Part shown: positions 9,301 to 16,947 of the stretch, in pieces | Layout of the letters: the number at the start of each line of letters is the position of its first letter | Numbering within the stretch: position 1 is the stretch's first letter | Assembly: GCF_003350405.1 (NCBI RefSeq) | Contig: NZ_QQAW01000002.1 | Location: forward strand, 434,001-498,000 | DNA: 64,000 nucleotides | Direction of reading: 5' to 3' | From: Gluconacetobacter liquefaciens | Lineage (GTDB): Bacteria > Pseudomonadota > Alphaproteobacteria > Acetobacterales > Acetobacteraceae | Notes under the pieces: generated by a model | What the model saw: the letters and a program-made list of their open reading frames with translations, nothing else | Told to the model about the DNA's origin: nothing | The model's database searches: none | Translations under genes and position numbers: made by a program

Positions 9301-11673
9301 GCTGTGGGTGCGTTGATCGCGCTCGTCAACTTTGCGACCGAGCGATGGGCTGCTGATCAATCTGCCTCTTCGAGCACGGTGCCAAGCATCGACCTTCTCA
9401 TTGGGGATGTAATCGTCAGCTACCCGGGGGATGGTGCGGTATTCTGCTGGGGGCAGACCAACTCATTTCGGAACGGTACACTGTTCTCTACCCTTGATGC
9501 GTTGGAGCGGTGGCTGACGATTCAACTGCAGTATGGGTATGACTGCTCGGAATATATCGAACGGCTGTTAGCTCAGGGCAAATCGACGGCTTTCCTCGGC
9601 GTCCTCACCAACGTCGCAAAATTCGAGCCGAAGCTTCTGGCCGGCCAATTAGCCCCCCTCCATGCGCATCCCGCGATCTTCATCTGGGATGAGGATAGGG
9701 TAAAGGAGATCGGGCAAAGCTTCGACGCATGGCACTGGGTTAAGCTCGGCGACAAGATCTTCGAGTTTGCGAAAGCATGGGTCTTTGCACCTCATCGTAT
9801 GCGCACCTTACGCGGGGTGGCAGTCGACCTTCTCAAGACTGATCCGGTCGTAGCAGCCGCTCTGAAGCAATCATGCGCTGCCTGGGAATTCCCTAAAAAT
9901 ACGACACGCGCCACGGAAATCCGAACCCTTCAGGCAACACTTGACTACGACAACTACCGTCCCGGCAATACATCTAGCGAAAGCAACAGAGAACTGGCGT
10001 TCAAATGTCCCGACGAGCTTCAAAGGGAAATCGAAGAGAGGCATTCAGTGCAGGAGGATCGGGCCCGCGGCATCGTTATCCCCTATCAGTGCAAGGAGTG
10101 GCTGGGCAACGGGGCAGCGCTCAGCGATCAGAATGCGCAGGAGATCGCTGACTATCTCCAGGTGGTCGAGACGAACAACACGCTTGACGAAGAAGTCAAA
10201 ACGTTGAACGCATTGGCACTTTCTTCGGCGCTCATCGGGTGTTGCTATCCATGGATTTCGGGACGCCCTGAAACCTTTGAGCGCGCCTGCGTCGCCGTGA
10301 AAGCGGCGGCGCTCTCGACACCGGACGACGCGGAAGGAATCCTCCGTTATCGAATCAGTGGATTTGAGCAAGACATCCCGCTCTGGGGCCATGCGGTCAT
10401 GAAGCTCTGGATGCACGACGTACAGAACCGCGAAGTCTGGGAGCCTCTCGTCCTTAGGCTTTTATCGAGTGGCGATGCCCGCGCTGTCGGCATCGTCAGC
10501 GACGCTGCCTATCAAAATCGTGCAGTGTTGGGCGATGCGTGGTGGAGAGTCCTGCAACTAGGACTGTTCTGGTCTGCGCTCGTGATGCTGGCACCGTATC
10601 ACGACGACAATGGGATCGCGCCTGCTGTTTGGAATCGGTGGCTCGCGAAGTTTCGGCGAATGAAGATCTTCGGCGTGAAGGCGAATGCCGACGCACTCGA
10701 CCTTCACCGGATCATCAAGGGTTACGAGCGTCTAGAGGCTGACGGTTGGCAACGCGAGTTCGCGTCGGACAGACCGGGCTGGCATCGCCGCGACCCGGCC
10801 GACAGGACGTCTATCGGGCTTGAAACACGTTTCCTCAGTGTCCTCTTCCAATGGCTTCTCGGCCGTGAGCAACCGCTCGGAGCAGACACCGCAGCAACCG
10901 AATTGAGCCTTTGCCTAAAGCTTTGGGACGCTGAGGTCCGCAACATGAAGGCGCGGCAGAAAGAGGATGGTGAATATCCTCTGCCAAGCGACCTTGGCTA
11001 CGATCTCGTCCGCAAATTCGCATCGATGATTGTCGTAGGACCAGCAGACCAGGCCCCCAAACTGTGGGAGGCGGTCTTCGCGCTTGGGAATGATGGCCAT
11101 GCCGCCGTCGAGCAATTCATCAACGCATTCATGCTCCTGCCAGGCAAATGCGACGCCGTCAGGTTCTGCGCCGCATGGCGTGAGATGATCGTCTTTAGTC
11201 TCGCGCAAGGCTGGGAAAAGCGCAACCGCTGGTATTACGGCGAACGCTATTTGCGCAGCCTACTCGGTTTCGGGCACGCTGCACTGACGAAACTGGCGGA
11301 CCGGGCTGCGGCAGTCCACGGCCTCAAGGACCTCTATAAACTGTGGGCCGAAGCACACCTGCGCCTCAAAGAGGATAACGTTGTGGGTTTTGCCTACTTT
11401 CTTGCGGGCGAATTCGCTGCGCCGATCCGTCTGGAAGGGATTCAGTGGCTCGCATCGGGCATAGCGAACGGAACCGTATCCACGCGGTTCTCTCGCGATC
11501 AAGCCGGCCCTGCATTGGTAGAGTTGTTAGACGCCGTGATAAACGAGAACAGTATCGAGTTACAGAGAAACCGGCCTGCTTTGGAGGCAGTGATCGCAAT
11601 CGCAGCCGAGCTGGTCGCCAAGAATATCGACAATGCATTCGTGCTGCAGGAGCGTATTAAGCTTCTCAGGTAG
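6346..11673 (+). CDS. Giant STAND-type ATPase with N-terminal PD-(D/E)XK-like nuclease domain (candidate defence protein)
   Basis: A 1775-codon intact gene. The first 35 or so residues are polar and basic. Residues about 43-150 look like a restriction-endonuclease fold: GGAGFDFEDRVAA (43-55) as a helix with an acidic residue, then WKIDDLL (86-92), and SCKSN (107-111) in the place of the (D/E)XK strand, with Lys109 central and Ser107 where Glu or Asp is usual. A P-loop ATPase follows: Walker A GDSGVGKS (340-347), a Walker-B-like LVLDSAER (403-410) and a sensor-like IVIVSQQQNW (440-449). About 1300 residues of helical, Trp-rich sequence make up the rest, as in the repeat sensors of STAND proteins. 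This order (effector, STAND ATPase, long sensor) is that of Avs-type anti-phage proteins. There is no adjacent partner gene. Start: ATG 6346 or ATG 6373. Domain homology is by motif; defence is inferred. Confidence 0.72.
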   Translation: MISCNNTEKMAKKHTDTTTSPNVSSGTRTVVARKRAATTRSTGGAGFDFEDRVAASLLLRMVSGEAQPAIEGSGIHLQTQTEPLGWKIDDLLVTTSSARTHQRLAISCKSNVQVTRNGFQPEFAGRVLQQWREGSTPFNRATDHLALASRGHNADFEATWADIKGWCEGPDPALALSRINASRKHRTVFDSLRSPAGYEAASDVETVEIIRRLHVLPFDFQLAQSNDNSRMIAQCRQLLVSRSQVEAENLWKDIIDAARDTRLGSGTLPFTVVWDRLRKKYALRAHPDYAASWDTLSTLTIDYRDNIQTELPAGYTVDRSHPRAELEELIKSTSVAVVLGDSGVGKSALVKDTLDDRFTNRNQVWLGPDELAATLSAVKRLSLSLSHPLPEVLNATSHARNVLVLDSAERFSDTDLVATKRLIELITAPSEGVEDATWRIVIVSQQQNWRTISQRLLVSTPPKVVTVNALNAEQVRAALLSSLTLRWLATHNETVVALTNLKTLSWVMTAGGAMGTDSGALASHTAIADQLWDFWTNGRLDVQGLIMRLARREASFERSFAISALDPADATIFQNRPSQLPLFIRRNRIEFEHDLAADWARFQHLKEIADDVPTWAAYAVNPLWTGALRMLGQYLLREKIGAETAWDQAFRAVEGGQPPLAMDVLLDAICLDPEAERFLNERAEFLFANRGRWLDSLLRRFRHVASMPSVAPTLLNADTSMGLYLDANFRTLVIGRWPPIANFLAKHEARVADLMLPSVSAVCETWLNGVSSLIGDTPTPYRKEFAQLALRIAQVVQADKMRGTIYSGHDDLTFFSSALAGAPDFPEKVAAWALEMVGRREPSDFVRERVAEANRKEAEKRAERLGTDLTYRAAEQKRGRSSRGPMMISSTYALPAWPLGPQHRLDRDFVNMAFKSNPLMALMHANPAAAAELLIALHIEDNPEEKFGSSTRIEPELGLSHQREAYPSAFWKSPFFSFLQIAPKEAVGALIALVNFATERWAADQSASSSTVPSIDLLIGDVIVSYPGDGAVFCWGQTNSFRNGTLFSTLDALERWLTIQLQYGYDCSEYIERLLAQGKSTAFLGVLTNVAKFEPKLLAGQLAPLHAHPAIFIWDEDRVKEIGQSFDAWHWVKLGDKIFEFAKAWVFAPHRMRTLRGVAVDLLKTDPVVAAALKQSCAAWEFPKNTTRATEIRTLQATLDYDNYRPGNTSSESNRELAFKCPDELQREIEERHSVQEDRARGIVIPYQCKEWLGNGAALSDQNAQEIADYLQVVETNNTLDEEVKTLNALALSSALIGCCYPWISGRPETFERACVAVKAAALSTPDDAEGILRYRISGFEQDIPLWGHAVMKLWMHDVQNREVWEPLVLRLLSSGDARAVGIVSDAAYQNRAVLGDAWWRVLQLGLFWSALVMLAPYHDDNGIAPAVWNRWLAKFRRMKIFGVKANADALDLHRIIKGYERLEADGWQREFASDRPGWHRRDPADRTSIGLETRFLSVLFQWLLGREQPLGADTAATELSLCLKLWDAEVRNMKARQKEDGEYPLPSDLGYDLVRKFASMIVVGPADQAPKLWEAVFALGNDGHAAVEQFINAFMLLPGKCDAVRFCAAWREMIVFSLAQGWEKRNRWYYGERYLRSLLGFGHAALTKLADRAAAVHGLKDLYKLWAEAHLRLKEDNVVGFAYFLAGEFAAPIRLEGIQWLASGIANGTVSTRFSRDQAGPALVELLDAVINENSIELQRNRPALEAVIAIAAELVAKNIDNAFVLQERIKLLR

Positions 11674-11826
11674 GGCGGGAGGTTGCCGGCTTACACAGTC
11701 TGTTCTGCCCTAAACCTGTCGGATCGCTACGCTCCCCATTCGGCAGTTCAGCTTCGGATAAATCTTGTCCGCTATGCGGAGAAGCTCTTCGAAGAACGTA
11801 CGTCCGAAATGAGGGCGGTTGCTGCC

Positions 11827-11854
11827 TGTCTGATCCAGCATCACAGATCAGACA
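11827..11854. terminator. Hairpin between convergent genes
   Basis: A perfect 9-bp inverted repeat (TGTCTGATC and GATCAGACA) separated by ten bases lies between the 3' end of the STAND gene and the 3' end of the convergent VOC gene. Its position between two converging stops suggests a bidirectional terminator, although there is no clear T run on either side. Confidence 0.35.
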
Positions 11855-11889
11855 AGCAGTTCAGGTTACTCAGCCGCTCATGCTGGGCA

Positions 11890-12297
11890 TTATTGTGGGT
11901 TTCCGTGATACGCTTCTACGGGCCGAACCGGGGTTAATGTCGTGATTTCGATGAAGTAGCCACCCTTCGCTCGAAAGTAGAAAGACCACGCGCCATGTGC
12001 GTCGCGTGGTACCTGCACCTCCCAGCCGTCCCCGCTCAGGCGCTTATAGAGAGCATCGACGTCTTCGCGAGACTTTTGGATGAAACCAATGTGCAGAATG
12101 TCGAATCGCTTGGGATAATCGAAGCCTTCGAGTTTGTTGTCGAAATGGTTGACGATCAGTACCAGCCCGTCATTGTCCTGCATAATGGCCATCTTGGTTC
12201 CACGCACAACGAGAGTGCGCAGGCCGAAATATTGTTCGAACATTGCGCGATCAGCCTCAGTATCGTGGCTGTAGAGGTTGATGTGGTTCAGCTTCAT
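11890..12297 (-). CDS. VOC/glyoxalase-bleomycin resistance family protein
   Basis: A 135-residue protein of the vicinal-oxygen-chelate superfamily, with the paired beta-alpha-beta-beta-beta layout: KLNHINLYSHD at the start of module one, FDILHIGFIQKS at the start of module two, and GGYFIEITTL near the end, where a metal-ligand Glu is expected. I start it at the ATG at 12297, which has GGAAAG at a good distance. The open frame continues upstream to 12447, but the extra residues (Arg/Pro rich) are not family-like. VOC members include lactoylglutathione lyases, dioxygenases and antibiotic-binding proteins, and the precise role here is unknown. It faces the STAND gene tail to tail. Confidence 0.8.
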   Translation of the reverse strand: MKLNHINLYSHDTEADRAMFEQYFGLRTLVVRGTKMAIMQDNDGLVLIVNHFDNKLEGFDYPKRFDILHIGFIQKSREDVDALYKRLSGDGWEVQVPRDAHGAWSFYFRAKGGYFIEITTLTPVRPVEAYHGNPQ

Positions 12298-12560
12298 GGC
12301 TGTGTCTTTCCGTTGGTGAGACGGACACGAGCCGGTCGCAACGCGGACAGCAACGACCGACCACGGACGAGGCCAATCCTCGTCGTGTCCGGCCATGGCC
12401 AAGAGCGGGTTTATTCGCTCAAGCGTGACTGTCTCCGGAGAGACCACAGGTTGTCACCGTACCTGCATCGCTGTCTTTTTAGGCAAAATCGACTTTGCTG
12501 ACGCCAGCAGCAGCGGTCAAGCGGCATCTTCAGCCATGTCCGCTTCGTAGAAGCTTATTG
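12298..12560. other. Intergenic stretch within the accessory region
   Basis: No gene is recognised. The only open frame is the upstream continuation of the VOC gene, which lacks family resemblance. It probably holds the VOC promoter on the minus strand. Confidence 0.35.
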
Positions 12561-12689
12561 AATGACGAAAACGGCCAATAAGAGGGCGTAAAGAGCAGCT
12601 CTGCTGCCGCCTGCGGCGCCCAACACCACTGGCCGACCTGCATTGCACATTACCAGGTGATTAGCGGTGCCTTGTACACCCCAGCTATC

Positions 12690-13460
12690 GTCCGTGAACT
12701 GCTCCACGACGAAATTGGCGACCGTCGGCGCGCGCGATCGTTCTTCCATGTTCGCTCGGCAGGTCGGTCAAGGCCTGGATTGCTCCGTGCACCGGCTCGT
12801 CGTTGAGCACCGTCAGCCTGCCGACCGCGCCGATGCCGAGTGCCCAGCGTGGCCCGAACGTGTTGGCAACCCAATGGATGATCGGTGCGTCGATCGGCGT
12901 GCCACCGAGCGCCATGCCCAGGCCCACGCCCACGCGCAGCGCCATTACGCGCCCGCGCATTTCGGGCGCTGTTTCAAGCTGTTCGTTGTATTGGTGTGGG
13001 GCAGTGTGGCTATGCCGATCATGACCAGGGCCGCCGCAAAGACCCAGTAGGTGGGTCAATGGCCGGCTCTCGCGCAGCCGGTGCCGAAGATGCCCGCGCC
13101 GGTCAGCAGCAGGTCGAAGCGGGACTCCTTTCGGCCTGAACCGAGGAATGCTTCTGGTATCGTGCCGATCAGGAAGAACATGATCAGGATCGCCCGTAGG
13201 TCGCCGCGACCCACGCATAGTGGAAACCCTCGGAGAAACCACCTTTTTTCAGGTATGCGCGGATGGTTGGTCGCAGATCGCCGGCCCGTAGCGCCATTGA
13301 TCAGGAAAGCCCAGCCCCTGCCGATTGCCGCGATCACGGTCCTCGTCATGGGGGCGGATCATGCGCGCGGCATTGAAGGAGGTGGAGTTGAGCGATATCG
13401 CATTGTCCAGGTCCGCGTTTCCCACGCGTTCGGCCGCGAATGTCTGGCGGACGGGGGGGG
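12690..13460 (-). pseudogene. Shattered MFS (MFS_3/EntS-type) transporter remnant
   Basis: Reading the minus strand, pieces of one MFS transporter appear in order but in different frames: RQTFAAERVGNADLDNAISL then STSFNAARMI; next GRGWAFLING; then DLRAILIMFFLIGT; then FDLLLTGAGIFGTGCA; finally ETAPEMRGRVMALRVGVGL and FGPRWALGIGA. These match successive segments of the MFS_3 family of small-molecule exporters, covering roughly the last two thirds. At least three frame changes and an internal deletion separate them. The N-terminal third is missing: the remnant begins right beside the rppH stop, so the break point of the accessory region lies near 13.46-13.49 kb. Confidence 0.7.
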
Positions 13461-13496
13461 CGAATGCGGCGGCTATGCGGGGCGGATGCGCCGGGG

Positions 13497-14003
13497 TCAG
13501 GGCCGGGGGTGTGCGTAGGGCGCGAAATCTTGTGCCAGGGTCTGGTAGATGGGGCGCTTGAAGCCGACATTGCGGTCGGGCAGCGTGGCGAGGTCGATCC
13601 ATTGCCAGGCGTCGAATTCCGCCGGCTGGTGGGCATCTAGCCGGATGTCGGCGTCGGTGCCGGTGAAGCGCAGGGCGAACCATTTCTGGGTCTGGCCGCG
13701 ATAGCGGCCGCCGAGGACCTTGCCGAGCAGGGCGGGGGGCAGGTCGTAGGTCAGCCATTGCGGGTGGACGGCGAGGATGTCGGCGCGGTTGGTGCCGATT
13801 TCCTCGTGCAGTTCGCGCAGGACCGCCTGTTCGGGGTCCTCGCCCGCGTCGATGCCGCCTTGCGGGCATTGCCAGACGCCTTCGGACAGCGGGCCGCCGG
13901 CGCCGGGCTGGTCGGTACGCCGGCCGATCAGGATCTGGCCCCGGTCGTTGAATAGCATTGCCCCGACATTGCGGCGGTAGGGCAGGGACGCCGCGTCAGT
14001 CAT
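13497..14003 (-). CDS. rppH: RNA pyrophosphohydrolase (NUDIX)
   Basis: This 168-residue NUDIX enzyme removes pyrophosphate from the 5' triphosphate of mRNAs and so starts RNase E-dependent decay; it can also act on dinucleoside polyphosphates. Signature features are YRRNVG at 9-14, WQCPQGG at 44-50 and the NUDIX box with REL-HEE-IG ending at residue 70. Length is typical of RppH/NudH. It overlaps the 3' end of ctpA by eight bases, so the two are co-transcribed. Its stop abuts the MFS remnant. Confidence 0.92.
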   Translation of the reverse strand: MTDAASLPYRRNVGAMLFNDRGQILIGRRTDQPGAGGPLSEGVWQCPQGGIDAGEDPEQAVLRELHEEIGTNRADILAVHPQWLTYDLPPALLGKVLGGRYRGQTQKWFALRFTGTDADIRLDAHQPAEFDAWQWIDLATLPDRNVGFKRPIYQTLAQDFAPYAHPRP

Positions 14004-15420
14004 GACGCGGCGGGTTGGCCGGCGTGGCGGCCGCCGTGTGCTGGCCGGTGGCCATGGCGCGCACGATCTTCAGCCCCTGCTGCAACTGGAAGTCGGTCGT
14101 GGGCTTGGTCATGTCGAAGGCCGGCCAGTTGGCCGGCGGTTCGTTGGGGATGGACGAGACGATCGGCGGCATGTCGACGCGCGCCGGCGGCTTGGCGGTG
14201 TTGCCGCCCTGGTTCTTGATGATGTGGCTGAGGTCGGCTTCGCGGATGCTGTAGCCGGGGTCCTCGCGCGTTTCGCGCACCGTCACGTCGGGGACGATGC
14301 CCAGGCCCTGGATGGAGCGGCCGGACGGCGTGTAGTAGCGCGCCGTGGTCAGGCGCAGCGCGCCGTCGCCGGGGATCGGCAGGATGGTCTGCACCGAGCC
14401 CTTGCCGAAGGATTTCTCGCCGACCAGGACGGCGCGCTGATGATCCTGCAGAGCGCCGGCGACGATTTCGCTGGCCGAGGCCGAGCCGCCATTGATGAGC
14501 ACCACCATCGGCAGGCCGTCGGTGATGTCGGTGCCGTGGGCGTCCCAGCGCTGGCTCTCCTGCGCATGGCGGGCGCGGGTGGAGACGATTTCGCCATTGC
14601 GGATGAAATCGGCACTGACGCCGATCGCCTGGTTCAGCAGGCCGCCCGGATCGGACCGCAGGTCCAGCACCAGGCCGGTCAGGTGGCCATGGGCATCGGC
14701 CTTCAGCTTGCGATAGGCGGCTTCCAGCCCCGGCGTGGTTTCCTCGTTGAACTCGGACACCCGGATATAGCCCGTCGAATCATAGAGGGCCGACTTGATC
14801 ACCTGGATGTGGATGACCGCCCGCGTCATCGTCACGATGATCGGCTTGGGTGTCTTCTCGCGGATCAGGGTCAGGGTGATCTTGGTATCCGGCTTGCCGC
14901 GCATGCGCTGCACGGCTTCGTCCAGCGGCAGGCCGTCGATGTTCTTGCCGTCGATGGCGACGATATAGTCGCCGGTCTTGATGCCGGCCTTGGCGGCGGG
15001 CGTGTCGTCGATCGGCGAGACGACGCGGATGTGGCTGTCATCGGCCTGGACTTCCAGCCCCAGCCCGCCGAACTCGCCCTTCGTGCGGGTTTGCAGGTCG
15101 GCGTACTGTTTTTCGGTCATGTAGGAGCTGTGCGGGTCGAGGCCGCTCAGCATGCCATTCAGCGCGTTGATGATCAGTTCGCGGTTGGAGACCTGATCGA
15201 CGTAATTCGCCTTCACCTGTTCCAGCACATGGCCGAACAGCGACAGGAGGCGGAAATTCTCGGCCGGAGAATCCGAATCGCCGTCCTTGGCCAGGCTGGC
15301 GGCGAGGGCGTTGGAGGTCAGGCTGTTTCCCCCGGAGAGGGAGAGGTGGGCGATCTGTGGCCCCGCCGCGATGCCCGCCAGAAAGGCGCAGCCAAGCAGC
15401 AGGCCGGTGCGGAACGTCAT
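13996..15420 (-). CDS. ctpA: Carboxy-terminal processing protease, S41 family
   Basis: This 474-residue periplasmic serine protease trims C-termini of exported or lipoprotein substrates and influences cell-wall hydrolases. A signal/anchor segment lies at about 5-27. A PDZ domain lies at about 115-190 (FGGLGLEVQ start). The catalytic region has GGSASASEIV with nucleophile Ser315 and the general base Lys340 in GEKSFGKGS, at the 25-residue spacing seen in Prc. The gene sits just downstream of a gene for an EnvC-like murein hydrolase factor, a common pairing that points to cell-envelope remodelling. Confidence 0.93.
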   Translation of the reverse strand: MTFRTGLLLGCAFLAGIAAGPQIAHLSLSGGNSLTSNALAASLAKDGDSDSPAENFRLLSLFGHVLEQVKANYVDQVSNRELIINALNGMLSGLDPHSSYMTEKQYADLQTRTKGEFGGLGLEVQADDSHIRVVSPIDDTPAAKAGIKTGDYIVAIDGKNIDGLPLDEAVQRMRGKPDTKITLTLIREKTPKPIIVTMTRAVIHIQVIKSALYDSTGYIRVSEFNEETTPGLEAAYRKLKADAHGHLTGLVLDLRSDPGGLLNQAIGVSADFIRNGEIVSTRARHAQESQRWDAHGTDITDGLPMVVLINGGSASASEIVAGALQDHQRAVLVGEKSFGKGSVQTILPIPGDGALRLTTARYYTPSGRSIQGLGIVPDVTVRETREDPGYSIREADLSHIIKNQGGNTAKPPARVDMPPIVSSIPNEPPANWPAFDMTKPTTDFQLQQGLKIVRAMATGQHTAAATPANPPRHD

Positions 15421-15557
15421 ACCGTGCGTCTCCTGAGTGAAACCGCCCCTGCCGTGGACGGGTGGAGCCCGTGCCGTCGGGAAACGGCCCGGACCATCGT
15501 CATTCGGACGATCTTATACCGAACTCGTGCCGGGCGGAAACCGCCGAGAGAGAAGGA

Positions 15558-16946
15558 CTACAGAAACGGAGCGGGATCGACCGCCCCGCCGCCGTGCCGC
15601 AACTGCACGAACAGGGTCGGCCGCGCGCCCTGGCCCGACCAGTCGGGCATGCGGCCCAGCGGGGCGCCGTGGGCGAGCGCCTGGCCGGTCGAGACGGCGA
15701 GTGCGCCCAGCCCCGCCAGCACGAAACGGTAATGGCGCCCGCAATTGAGGATGACCATCTGGCCGTAGGAGCGGAAGGCGCCGGCGAAATCGATCTGCCC
15801 GGCGCAGGGCGCGCGCACCGTGGCGGCCGAAGGGGGGGCGTAGGTGATGCCGGATGCCGGCCCGGCCTCGGTCGTGGCGCCCCAGGCGGTGACGATGGTG
15901 CCCGGCACGGGGGCCCCGCGCCCGGCCGGCGTGCCCGGTGGCGGCGTGGCGAGGCCGGGGCCCGGCCCCTGGGCGATGGCGGCGGCCCGGGCACGGGCGG
16001 CCGCGGCCTCGTCGGCGCGATGGGCGCGGATGGCGGCCTGGGCGGCCTGTTCCAACTGGTCCTCGGCTGCTTTTTCCAGGGCTTCGATCCGGTTGACGGC
16101 GTCTTGCAGGCTGCTGGCCCTGCGCGTTGCGTCCTCGACCCGGCGGGCGGCCTGGGTGGCGGCGCTGTTCGAGCGCTGCTGGGCCTGGCGTGCGGCCTCG
16201 GCGGCGCGGGCGACGCTGTCGCGCTGGGCGGCCTGCTTCTGCTGGAGTGCGGCCAGTTGCGTGCCCTTGGCTGCCAGGTCGGAATCCAGTTTTGCCAGGA
16301 TGGCGCGGCGGGCACGGATGGCGTTGGCCCGCTGTTCGAGCTGCGCCGACAGGCCCTGGATGACCAGCAGGCCCGCGATGGCGCGGTCGGGCGGGACCGG
16401 TGCGGCCAGCAGCGTATCGGCGGGATAGCGCGCCAGCCGTGCCGCGAGCGGCAGCATGGGGGTGACCGCCGCCGAGTCGCGGTCCAGCTCCGCACGGAGC
16501 CGGGTCTGTTCGGCCCGCAGGGTGGCCACGCGGTCGCTCAGGTCGGCGGTCTGCTGTTCGGTCTGCTGCAATTGCGTGGTGGCATCGACCGTTGCCTCCG
16601 ACAGGGCGGCGGCTTTGGCGGCGTCCTGGCGGGCCTGGGCGCGGGCGGCGTCGCGGGCGGCGGTGCGGGCTGCCAGGTCGCGGGCCTGAAGCTGCTGGCG
16701 GGCAATCAGCGCCTGCTGGGCGGCATGGGCCTGCGCCACCGCGCGGCGCGCAGCAGCGGCGGCGTGATCGGCAGCCGCGCTCTGGCTGGCGTGCGGTGCG
16801 GCGTGGTGGTGTGGGCTGGTGTGGGACGTATGAGACGGGGCTGCATCGGACGGGGCCGGAATAGCCAGCCCGGCGAGCAGTCCGGTGGCCAGGAGCGGCG
16901 TAAACGCGCGTAGGATCGCTGCCGGCGCGCGTTTACAAACGGACAT
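15558..16946 (-). CDS. EnvC-like murein hydrolase activator with degenerate LytM domain
   Basis: This 462-residue exported protein has a signal peptide (about 1-35), a His/Ala-rich linker, a long Ala/Gln coiled coil (about 60-300) and a C-terminal peptidase-M23/LytM-like domain (about 345-460). The zinc ligands of active LytM enzymes (HxxxD and HLHFE) are not present: the equivalent segments read SGITYAPP and TLFVQLRHG. As with EnvC, it probably activates amidases rather than cutting peptidoglycan itself. It lies between gpmI and ctpA, the order commonly found in alphaproteobacteria. About 135 bases separate it from ctpA. Confidence 0.85.
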   Translation of the reverse strand: MSVCKRAPAAILRAFTPLLATGLLAGLAIPAPSDAAPSHTSHTSPHHHAAPHASQSAAADHAAAAARRAVAQAHAAQQALIARQQLQARDLAARTAARDAARAQARQDAAKAAALSEATVDATTQLQQTEQQTADLSDRVATLRAEQTRLRAELDRDSAAVTPMLPLAARLARYPADTLLAAPVPPDRAIAGLLVIQGLSAQLEQRANAIRARRAILAKLDSDLAAKGTQLAALQQKQAAQRDSVARAAEAARQAQQRSNSAATQAARRVEDATRRASSLQDAVNRIEALEKAAEDQLEQAAQAAIRAHRADEAAAARARAAAIAQGPGPGLATPPPGTPAGRGAPVPGTIVTAWGATTEAGPASGITYAPPSAATVRAPCAGQIDFAGAFRSYGQMVILNCGRHYRFVLAGLGALAVSTGQALAHGAPLGRMPDWSGQGARPTLFVQLRHGGGAVDPAPFL

Positions 16947-16947
16947 C

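Noticed and set aside
11683-11937. 84-codon open frame after the STAND gene
   Set aside because: No ribosome site or recognisable sequence, it overlaps the 3' end of the VOC gene and contains the 9-bp hairpin.
12555-12749. 64-codon minus-strand frame with a hydrophobic end
   Set aside because: It lies at the worn end of the MFS remnant and has no family similarity.
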